Assembly (NCBI GenBank): GCA_028715865.1
Contig: JAQUQY010000018.1
Location: 1 to 13,257 of the forward strand
From: Syntrophales bacterium
GTDB taxonomy: Bacteria > Desulfobacterota > Syntrophia > Syntrophales > UBA2210
Length of the DNA stretch: 13,257 nt
Direction of reading: 5' to 3'
The position numbers and the translations under genes are program-made. The notes below the pieces were generated by a model. That model searched no databases, was not told the DNA's origin, and saw nothing but the letters and a program-made list of their open reading frames with translations. This document shows, piece after piece, positions 6,999-13,257 of this stretch; within the stretch, counting starts at the first letter, position 1, and every line of letters begins with the position of its first letter.

Positions 6999-7030
6999 GG
7001 AAGAAGGGGGGCCGGTAATCCGGCCCCCTT
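6999..7030 (-). terminator. GC-rich hairpin, terminator of the GltB-like operon
   Basis: CCGGCCCCC and GGGGGCCGG form a stem of at least nine GC pairs around a four-base loop, starting 15 bases past the stop of the GltB-like gene. On the minus strand it is followed by only a modest T-rich stretch (TTCTTCCC), so termination there may be imperfect. The plus side is also T-rich (TTGTTCAATTTT), but no plus-strand gene ends here. Confidence 0.65.
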
Positions 7031-7044
7031 GTTCAATTTTATGG

Positions 7045-8628
7045 TTACGCTTTGAGAATTTTTTCCGCCTCTTTCGCGTCGACGTCCATGATGTATTCAA
7101 TGCCGCTTACCTGGGAAGCTTCCCGGGTAAGAGCGGCGATGTTGTCCCGTGTAATGTGATCGAGGGAGAATTTTCTGCTGCCGGCCATAAGCTGGCGGAG
7201 ACCCTGGGCCAACCTTTCATAATATGTATAGAGCCCGATGGCTCCGGTTGGAAGCCTTTCGAATTCCTTATCGCCGAGTTTGTCGCGCAGCGAACTGGCA
7301 GTGACAAATATTTCATCCTTTGAATTGCCGAATCGCTCAATATAAACAGGCACCTGCTGGGCCTCAATGGTTTGTCCTATTGTCTTTCCTACCATGGCAG
7401 CCGCGATGGGAGCCCGCGCCATTCCCACCATTTTTACGAAGGGCGCGCCCATGGCCAGGGCCTTGAATATCTGATCCTCGAAGGAGAATCCACCATTTAC
7501 GGCAATGGCAGGCAGGTATCTCTTCTTGGAGGCAAGCTTCTTGGCGTATTGATGGACAAGGGAATGCAATTCCACCGGCGGCACTCCCCATTCGTTCATC
7601 ATCCTCCAGGGGCTCATGCCCGTGCCGCCGCCGGCACTGTCCACGGTAAGCAGATCAATCTTGTATTTTGATGAAAAGGCAACGGCCCTGGCCAGGTCAG
7701 CGGGGCGGTAGGCGCCTGTCTTGAGGAATATGTATTTTGCGCCGGCCTTGCGGAGCCCGTTTATTGTCGAGGCAAAGGACTCCTCGCTTACCATGCCGAC
7801 CCTGGAATGCCTTTCAAACTCCTTGAATGACCCCCGCTCGAAGGCTTTGATAACATTGGGATCATGAGGATCCGGCAGTACGATGTAGCCTCGATCCTGG
7901 AGCATCTGAGCCTTCTTTAAATCCTTTATCTTAACTTCACCGCCGATGTCTTTCGCACCCTGTCCCCACTTGATTTCCACGCATTCAACTCCAAGTTCCT
8001 GGATCGCGTATTCCTGTACCTTCAAGCGGCTGTCTTCCACGTTGGCCTGCACGACGATGGCTCCATAGCCGTCGGCCTGGTAATCCCTGTAAAGCTTGAC
8101 GCGACGCTTCAAATCGATGGTATCAACAATTTTTCCCTTCTTGAATACGGCTTCAGGGTCCATGCCAACGACATTTTCCCCGATGGTTAGAGCTGTTCCA
8201 GCCAGCGCGGATCCTATGGCAAGCCCTTCCCAGTTGTTTTTGGCGATATTGGTGGATCCTATACCGGAAATCAGCCATGGAAGATGGAATTTCAATCCCC
8301 TGTCATGACCTATCTTAACCTCGATATTTACGGCGGGGAAGATGGCCTTGTCACTGTCGGCTTCAATTCCGTAAGCGCCGACCGCAGTTCCCATGATGTT
8401 GAAATGTGAATAATCAATGGGGTATTTCTTTTCGCCGGCAACGGTAATTACGCCAAAAGGCTGGGGATATATTACTTCGTGCCCACGATAAGCGGACTTG
8501 CCTATTTCACACATGCCTATACAGCCGTCGATACATGTCACGCACATTCCTGATGTCGGTGTTATCGACTCCTCGGTCCTGTTCTTGGTAAGGGTTGCGC
8601 CGGAGGTGTTAACTCTTGAAAAAGACAT
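7045..8628 (-). CDS. FMN-binding glutamate synthase-like protein (GltB central/FMN domain)
   Basis: The 527-residue protein corresponds to the FMN-binding synthase domain of GltB, without the glutaminase domain, as in archaeal-type GltB and stand-alone relatives. Supporting segments are KWGQGAKDIGG (like GltB KxxQGAKPGxGG), VDSAGGGTGMSP, AIAVNGGFSFEDQIFKALAMGA and VKMVGMARAP, which form the TIM-barrel flavin site. The classical GltB C-terminal Cys cluster is absent. Instead the N-terminus has four close cysteines (29, 32, 36, 40; CVTCIDGCIGMC), likely a [4Fe-4S] site. The start is fixed by AAGGAG eight or nine bases upstream. It is the last gene of the operon, 27 bases after the ferredoxin-like gene and just before a hairpin. 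It may make glutamate from 2-oxoglutarate and ammonia with electrons from the complex, or be a redox module with another substrate. Confidence 0.83.
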   Translation of the reverse strand: MSFSRVNTSGATLTKNRTEESITPTSGMCVTCIDGCIGMCEIGKSAYRGHEVIYPQPFGVITVAGEKKYPIDYSHFNIMGTAVGAYGIEADSDKAIFPAVNIEVKIGHDRGLKFHLPWLISGIGSTNIAKNNWEGLAIGSALAGTALTIGENVVGMDPEAVFKKGKIVDTIDLKRRVKLYRDYQADGYGAIVVQANVEDSRLKVQEYAIQELGVECVEIKWGQGAKDIGGEVKIKDLKKAQMLQDRGYIVLPDPHDPNVIKAFERGSFKEFERHSRVGMVSEESFASTINGLRKAGAKYIFLKTGAYRPADLARAVAFSSKYKIDLLTVDSAGGGTGMSPWRMMNEWGVPPVELHSLVHQYAKKLASKKRYLPAIAVNGGFSFEDQIFKALAMGAPFVKMVGMARAPIAAAMVGKTIGQTIEAQQVPVYIERFGNSKDEIFVTASSLRDKLGDKEFERLPTGAIGLYTYYERLAQGLRQLMAGSRKFSLDHITRDNIAALTREASQVSGIEYIMDVDAKEAEKILKA

Positions 8629-8655
8629 ATATGGTGCTCCTTTCTGGGTTTATGC

Positions 8656-9327
8656 TTATTTTATTTCGCACGCCACGCAGGGCGACATGTAACACATCAT
8701 GTCATTGAACTGATCCTTTTCGATACAGGGAGGGGGAAGGTTTGCGCAGCCCCCGCATATTGCCTTGTCCGGTTCGTTGAAGGTGCAGCGAGCCTGGCAG
8801 GCAGGGCATACCTGCATGCAGGCGCCGCATAAACGGCAGACATCTGAACGCGCGTCAAAAGGAGCGCCCAGACTTCTTTCTTCGCCGCGGCCGCGGAACC
8901 CGATGGCGCCGGCCATCATCTGTTCCTTGCAAATCCGTACGCACAATCCGCAAAGAATGCAGTCCTCATGCTCCTGCCTGAACCGCTGCCGCCTCACGTT
9001 GTGCTGGGAGGCGATATCCTGGATGGTCTTGGATTGCGCGCATGTCGCCAGCAGGAGCTCGATGATGATTCTCCTTGCCGACAAAACGCGCTCGGAGGCT
9101 GTTCTTACGATCAGCCCCTCCTCAACGGGATAGGTGCAGGATGAGACGAGCCGCGCGCCCGGTCCCTCGCCTATCTCGACGACACAAAGCCTGCATGCGC
9201 CGTAGGGTGACAGCCCCTCCTTGTGGCAGAGAGTCGGTATGGGCAAGCCGTAAAACCTGGCCGCCTCGAGGATTGTAGTGCCCTTTTCAACGGATACGGG
9301 CAGCCCGTTAATCTTAAGTTTAACCAT
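8656..9327 (-). CDS. [2Fe-2S]/2x[4Fe-4S] ferredoxin-like subunit (HydA/NuoG N-terminal type)
   Basis: The 223-residue subunit begins with a plant-type [2Fe-2S] fold (Cys34, 45, 48, 64; motif CHKEGLSPYGACRLC) followed by two ferredoxin sites, CILCGLCVRIC (Cys123-133) and CRLCGACMQVC (Cys164-174). This is the N-terminal layout of NuoG, HydA and NADP-dependent formate dehydrogenases. The usual His-Cys3 cluster is not seen, and no catalytic H-cluster or molybdopterin domain follows. A Cys-rich tail (177, 181, 191, 194, 201, 212, 217, 220) could hold another cluster or metal. The ATG at 9327 is preferred over one further upstream because GGAGGAG lies seven bases before it and homology begins at once. 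It overlaps the end of the NuoF-GltD gene by eight bases, so translation is coupled. It is likely the electron-transfer subunit of the complex. Confidence 0.85.
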   Translation of the reverse strand: MVKLKINGLPVSVEKGTTILEAARFYGLPIPTLCHKEGLSPYGACRLCVVEIGEGPGARLVSSCTYPVEEGLIVRTASERVLSARRIIIELLLATCAQSKTIQDIASQHNVRRQRFRQEHEDCILCGLCVRICKEQMMAGAIGFRGRGEERSLGAPFDARSDVCRLCGACMQVCPACQARCTFNEPDKAICGGCANLPPPCIEKDQFNDMMCYMSPCVACEIK

Positions 9328-12300
9328 GGTGAACTCCTCCAGTTGCATCGCTCGCCCGTTGATCCATGGGTTTTTCCATCGTGAATTCCAGGTCACATCG
9401 CAGGCAGCGCCTGCATTCAGGGCGGGCCAGATTTTCCGGCAAGGTCATTGTCACCTCCCGGAAGTTCTTTATTCTTTCAAGAGGCGTCAACGTTTCAGGC
9501 TCGGCGCGGGTTTCTTTTTCCGCATCTGATTCGCTGATAACCGCGGGTTCTATGTAGACCTCGGGAATCTTCGGTGTTGCCGGCATTGTGAGCTGCAGGC
9601 CTTGAAGGAAGCGGTCAATGCTCCGGGCCGCCTTTTTGCCGGCCGCGATAGCGTCGATCACGGTGTTGGGGCCGGTCACGAGGTCACCTCCGGCGAAAAC
9701 ACCCCTCAGGTTGGTTTCGAGGGTTTTGCTGTTCACGATTATTCTTCCGCTCTTGTCTATATCAACGCCCATGGAAGCAAGAAACTCGCTTTCGGGCTTT
9801 TCACCGATTGCAACGATGAGTGTGTCAAGTTCCACCTTAAACTCGGTTCCCGGCATCGGGACGGGTTTTCTTCTGCCCGTGGCATCCACCTCGCCGAGAC
9901 GGTTTTTAACGCATTCAATTCCAACCAGGTGACCTTCCTTTGAGAATATCTTTATGGGAGTCACAAGGGTTTCCAGCTCAACGCCTTCCCGAAGGGCGGC
10001 CTCGATTTCCTCCTGGCGCACAGTGATCTTTACAGGCGATATGAGGGTTTCAATCCTGACGCCTTCCTCGAGGGCCGCGTCTACTTCCTCTTCATAAGCC
10101 GGCATCTCTTCACGTGTTCGCCTGTAGTAAAGGGAAACGGCGGTTACATCCTTCTGCCGCAAGGCGACCCGCGCGGCGTCGACTGCGGAATTTCCTCCCC
10201 CTATTATCCCCACATGGCCCCATGCGAGCTCCTCGCCTCGCATATTAAAAGCCTTAAGAAATTCAATCGAAGGGAAGACTCCCTCTATATCTTCATTCTC
10301 AAGCTCAAGGCGCCAGCTTTCATGGGCTCCGATTGACAGGAACAGCGCGTCAAAACGGTCAGGCAGCAGGTCTTGAATGGTCATGTCTTTTCCCAGGGCT
10401 CGGCCATATTCAATTTTGATATTCCTGTTCAGGAGTGTTTTAATCTCCCTGTCAACAATATCCTGGGGAAGCCTGTAAGCGGGCAGGGAGCATGTCAGCA
10501 TGCCTCCCGGCATTTTTTCAGCTTCAAAGACGGTTACACTGTATCCGGGAAGAGAAAGCTCATGAGCCGCCGTGAGACCTGCCGGGCCCGCGCCGATAAC
10601 GGCCACCTTTTTCCCGTTTTTCTTAGCCGGCTTTGTTTTGAATACAGAAGGGTCAACCCTGTCAGTGACGAATCGCTTTATGTCACGGATGGCTATTGCC
10701 TCACCGCCGCTCGTGCCCAGGCTGCAGCGGTTTTCGCATTTGCGGTCACACACCCTGGCGCTGACCGCTGGAAAGGGATTCGCGGAACGTATAACCCGGT
10801 ATGCCTCCTCATAATCGCCTTTTTCCACGAGGGCTACATATCGCCAGGGTTCCGTGTCCACGGGACATGCCGCCTGGCACGGAGCCCCGGTCAGATCCTT
10901 GCATACATAGGCGTCGCAACGCTTGTCATTGATGTGCCGCTCATATTCCTCTCGGAAATACCGAAGGGTGCTCAAAACAGGATTTGGCGCGGACTGGCCG
11001 AGCCCGCACATGGTGGTGTCCCTTACGGTTCGCGCCAGCTCTTCCAGAAGAGCAAGGTGTTCCGGAATTCCCTTGCCCCGCGTTATGTCTTCAAGGATTT
11101 CATGCATCCTCTGCGTTCCCTTCCTGCACGTAAAGCACTTTCCGCAGGACTCGTCCTTAAGGAAGTTCATAAAGTATTTAGCCACATCCACCATGCAGTT
11201 GTTCTGGTCCATTACAATCATGCCGCCCGATCCCATAATTGAACCGGCCTTGGCCAGGCTGTCATAATCTATGGGCAGATCGAACATTGCAGCGGGGATG
11301 CATCCACCGGATGGCCCCCCGGTCTGTATGGCCTTGATCTTCGCCGCGCTTACAGGACCGCCCCCGATTTCATAGACGACCCTGCTGATCGGCGTTCCCA
11401 GTGGGACCTCAACCAGTCCGGTATTCTTGATCTTTCCGACCAGGGAGAAGATTTTTGTCCCGGTGTTGTTTTTTACGCCGATCTTCGAGTACTTGACGGC
11501 GCCGTTATTGATGATGTAGGGAACATTTGCCAGGGTCTCGACGTTGTTTATGCATGTGGGGTGGCCGAAAAGGCCTTTTTCGATAGGGTAGGGGGGTCTC
11601 TGGCGCGGTTCTCCCATTTTCCCCTCGATGGATTTTATAAGAGCCGTTTCCTCTCCGCAGACGAAGGCTCCGGCCCCGTGAAATATTCTTATGTCGAAAT
11701 CGATGCCCCGGCCTAAAATATTCTTTCCCAGGAGCCCGAGTCTTCGGGCGTCCCTTAGCGCGATAGCCGCGTGCTTGATGGCCAGGGGATATTCCGTGCG
11801 CACATAAATGATGCCTTCGCTAGCTCCAATCGCAAGGGCCGCTATGATAATGCCCTCTATGATGGCGTGGGGATTGCCTTCCAGCATGCTTCTGTCCATG
11901 TACGCGCCGGGGTCTCCCTCGTCGGCATTGCAGATTATATATTTGGGGCCAATTCCGTATTTGACGTTCCTGGCCAGCTCCCATTTCCTGCCGGTCATGA
12001 ATCCTGCGCCCCCGCGGCCCCTCAAACCGGATTTAAGAATTTCGTCAACGATCCATCTGCTGTCCGGCTTGCCCAATGCTTTTTCAAGCGCCGCGTATCC
12101 GCCCATTTTCAGGTAGTCATTTATCCTTATGGGATCGAGGTTCTGGTTCTGGCCCAGCACTATGCGGGTTTGTCCTTGAAAAAAGGGTATCTCTTTTTCT
12201 GAAAAACGCCTGACTGTGGAACCGGGCTCCCGGTAAAGGAGTTCCTCCACAACTTCACCATTAACAGCGGCGTCGATTATTCTGGGCACGTCCTCCATTT

Positions 12301-12571
12301 TAAGCTTCGGATAAAGGTTATATCCCGGTTCTACGATGATGAAGGGATCCATCTCACAGAAACCCAAACAGCCCGTTATCCTGAGGGAAAGTTTGTCACG
12401 CAGGTTCTGCTCTAAAATGCGGCGCTTTAATATTCGTATCAAATCATTGGAGCCGCTGGCCTGGCCACCGGTTCCCCCGCATATGACAATGCAGGGTTTT
12501 TCATTATTTCTTCCGGCCATAATTGATTTACGATAGGCCTTTAATTCGGCGATGCTCTGAAAAGCCTTCAT
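9320..12571 (-). CDS. NuoF-GltD fusion: NAD(H)-binding flavoprotein joined to NADPH glutamate synthase small-subunit domain
   Basis: Of 1083 residues, 25-120 form a thioredoxin-like [2Fe-2S] domain. Residues 175-530 are NuoF/HydB: GLRGRGGAGF for FMN and NADH, CNADEGDPGAYMDRS, GAFVCGEETALIKSIEG, and the cluster Cys476/479/482 with Cys522. Residues 550-985 are GltD/NfnB-like: an N-terminal cysteine domain (552, 557, 565, 569, 608, 612, 616), FAD motif IGAGPAG, NADPH motif IIGGGNSAVDAA with YRRTREEMPA, and the closing FAGGDLVTGPNTVIDAI. The tail ends in CRRCLRC. The protein should link NAD(H) and NADP(H) pools through flavins and Fe-S clusters, as in bifurcating Nfn/Stn/HydABC enzymes. Bifurcation itself is inference. 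Oddities are a 26-residue internal duplication and Gly where a [2Fe-2S] Cys is usual. The start at 12571 is chosen because AAGGGA precedes it; an ATG at 12586 is also in frame. Confidence 0.88.
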   Translation of the reverse strand: MKAFQSIAELKAYRKSIMAGRNNEKPCIVICGGTGGQASGSNDLIRILKRRILEQNLRDKLSLRITGCLGFCEMDPFIIVEPGYNLYPKLKMEDVPRIIDAAVNGEVVEELLYREPGSTVRRFSEKEIPFFQGQTRIVLGQNQNLDPIRINDYLKMGGYAALEKALGKPDSRWIVDEILKSGLRGRGGAGFMTGRKWELARNVKYGIGPKYIICNADEGDPGAYMDRSMLEGNPHAIIEGIIIAALAIGASEGIIYVRTEYPLAIKHAAIALRDARRLGLLGKNILGRGIDFDIRIFHGAGAFVCGEETALIKSIEGKMGEPRQRPPYPIEKGLFGHPTCINNVETLANVPYIINNGAVKYSKIGVKNNTGTKIFSLVGKIKNTGLVEVPLGTPISRVVYEIGGGPVSAAKIKAIQTGGPSGGCIPAAMFDLPIDYDSLAKAGSIMGSGGMIVMDQNNCMVDVAKYFMNFLKDESCGKCFTCRKGTQRMHEILEDITRGKGIPEHLALLEELARTVRDTTMCGLGQSAPNPVLSTLRYFREEYERHINDKRCDAYVCKDLTGAPCQAACPVDTEPWRYVALVEKGDYEEAYRVIRSANPFPAVSARVCDRKCENRCSLGTSGGEAIAIRDIKRFVTDRVDPSVFKTKPAKKNGKKVAVIGAGPAGLTAAHELSLPGYSVTVFEAEKMPGGMLTCSLPAYRLPQDIVDREIKTLLNRNIKIEYGRALGKDMTIQDLLPDRFDALFLSIGAHESWRLELENEDIEGVFPSIEFLKAFNMRGEELAWGHVGIIGGGNSAVDAARVALRQKDVTAVSLYYRRTREEMPAYEEEVDAALEEGVRIETLISPVKITVRQEEIEAALREGVELETLVTPIKIFSKEGHLVGIECVKNRLGEVDATGRRKPVPMPGTEFKVELDTLIVAIGEKPESEFLASMGVDIDKSGRIIVNSKTLETNLRGVFAGGDLVTGPNTVIDAIAAGKKAARSIDRFLQGLQLTMPATPKIPEVYIEPAVISESDAEKETRAEPETLTPLERIKNFREVTMTLPENLARPECRRCLRCDLEFTMEKPMDQRASDATGGVHHG
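9948..10092 (-). repeat. In-frame 78-base tandem duplication inside the GltD part
   Basis: Bases 9948-10014 align without gaps to 10026-10092 at an offset of exactly 78, with 47 of 67 identical by my hand count. In protein terms, residues 827-849 (EEEVDAALEEGVRIETLISP and on) repeat at 853-875 (QEEIEAALREGVELETLVTP and on), with 14 of 23 identical and the rest mostly conservative. GltD relatives normally have one such segment, after the NADPH motif. Confidence 0.8.
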
Positions 12572-12593
12572 ATCTTTTCCCTTCATCTATTAT

Positions 12594-13257
12594 TTACATA
12601 TTTGTCTGGTCCAGATTCAGCATATGTCCACGACATCCCCGGCGCGTGCAAATTTCCCATGCGCAGCCTTCACTAACAAAAAGGCTTGCCATTGAAGATC
12701 CGCATTCCGGACAGCTGGAAAAGCTGGGAATCTCATTGAGGCAGTGCGGGCAATGAAATTGCGATAAGTCGTTCAAGGGGATCTCATTTTCCAGGGCGAT
12801 GGCCTTGCTGCCGTAGAGGGAGGATAAACGAAGCCAGCCCTTTTTGCCGTTGAAGGAAACATCGAACTTAACGCAGGGATGGCCATCGATAGGATGATCG
12901 GAGTCCATAAGGGTCTCTTTACATGTCGGGCAGTAAACGTGCAGGGGGAATATTCGGTTGTCCGTTGCCACATCGATCTTTTCCAGGCCGTCCCTGGCCT
13001 TTGCTATGATTTCCCTGACCTTGCCTTTGCTCACGTGCGGGAAATAATGCCTGTCCACCACCACCGCAGGTCCCAGGGCACAGGCCCCGAGGCAATTGAC
13101 TGTTTCAAGGCTTATCTCATTGTCGTCAGTTGTTTCACCCGGCATAATTTCGAGCTGTTGTTTGAATTCATCTACAATGCCCTGTGCTCCCCGAACATGG
13201 CATGCCGTTCCCAGGCATACGGAAACGTGGTGTTTGCCTCGGGGTTTCAAACTGAAG
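12594..13257 (-). CDS. NuoE-like [2Fe-2S] subunit with zinc-ribbon-like C-terminal extension, 5' end outside window
   Basis: The frame is open to the right edge. A TTG at 13250 is in frame, but the upstream codons still read like the family (F-S-L-K-P-R-G-K-H-H), so the true N-terminal helical domain lies outside. Counting from that TTG, VCLGTAC and NCLGAC supply the four ligands Cys12, 17, 53 and 57 of the NuoE/HydC thioredoxin-like [2Fe-2S] cluster. After residue 100 a tail with paired cysteines follows: CPTC (107/110), CPHC (167/170), CPEC (180/183), plus Cys196, 201 and 206. This resembles zinc ribbons and is not part of ordinary NuoE. It lies 22 bases upstream of the preferred start of the NuoF-GltD gene. 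Its role is passing electrons to or from the NuoF FMN. Confidence 0.85.
   Translation of the reverse strand, partial: FSLKPRGKHHVSVCLGTACHVRGAQGIVDEFKQQLEIMPGETTDDNEISLETVNCLGACALGPAVVVDRHYFPHVSKGKVREIIAKARDGLEKIDVATDNRIFPLHVYCPTCKETLMDSDHPIDGHPCVKFDVSFNGKKGWLRLSSLYGSKAIALENEIPLNDLSQFHCPHCLNEIPSFSSCPECGSSMASLFVSEGCAWEICTRRGCRGHMLNLDQTNM

Noticed and set aside
9328..9396. N-terminal extension of the ferredoxin-like subunit to an ATG at 9396
   Set aside because: The first 23 residues have no family character and overlap the NuoF-GltD end; a strong ribosome binding site supports 9327.
10373..11242. A long plus-strand open frame (289 codons)
   Set aside because: It lies fully antisense to the NuoF-GltD gene, whose motifs are unmistakable, and shows no domain of its own.
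13248..13250. TTG as the true start of the NuoE-like gene
   Set aside because: It would remove the normal N-terminal helical domain, and the frame stays open with family-like residues to the window edge.

Overview
The window looks like a chromosomal segment of an anaerobic, respiring or fermenting Gram-negative bacterium. Desulfobacterota/deltaproteobacterial-type is my best guess, from gene content only. The pointers are many Fe-S proteins, twin-arginine (Tat) exported redox proteins, a NapH/NapG-like membrane ferredoxin and an NADH/NADPH flavoprotein complex of the kind found in sulfate reducers, syntrophs and acetogens. Base composition is moderate and coding is dense. I see no RNA genes, insertion sequences, CRISPR arrays or phage genes.

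Layout. (1) 1-1193, minus strand: a putative lipoprotein with a DUF4185-type beta-propeller, running off the left edge. (2) 1194-1712: a divergent intergenic region with a good sigma70-type promoter (TTGACT-N17-TATACT), a perfect palindrome overlapping its -35 box, and two further inverted repeats in the leader. (3) 1713-5512, plus strand: a tight operon encoding a Tat-exported lipoprotein aminotransferase (HisC-like fold), a Tat-exported DUF362 protein, and a membrane polyferredoxin that fuses a NapH-like and a NapG-like half. The polyferredoxin is split by an apparent -1 frameshift near 4562-4568. (4) 5542-6883, minus strand: a translationally coupled pair, an N-formylglutamate amidohydrolase family enzyme followed by a C39-like cysteine peptidase. 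(5) 7045-13257, minus strand, read from the right edge: a four-gene operon of NuoE-like [2Fe-2S] protein with a Cys-rich zinc-ribbon-like tail (5' end outside the window), a giant NuoF-GltD fusion, a [2Fe-2S]/2x[4Fe-4S] ferredoxin-like subunit, and an FMN-binding GltB-like protein. A GC-rich hairpin closes the operon.

How they work together. The right-hand operon reads as one cytoplasmic complex. NuoE/NuoF would handle NAD(H), the GltD part NADP(H), and the ferredoxin-like subunit would carry electrons, as in the electron-bifurcating HydABC/Nfn/Stn families, with a glutamate-synthase-like FMN protein as a possible fourth component. The plus-strand operon reads as a periplasm-facing system. 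NapH/NapG-type clusters would move electrons between the quinone pool and the periplasm, where a PLP enzyme and a DUF362 protein act on an unknown substrate. That set is the best candidate here for an undescribed system. Its substrate cannot be deduced from sequence.
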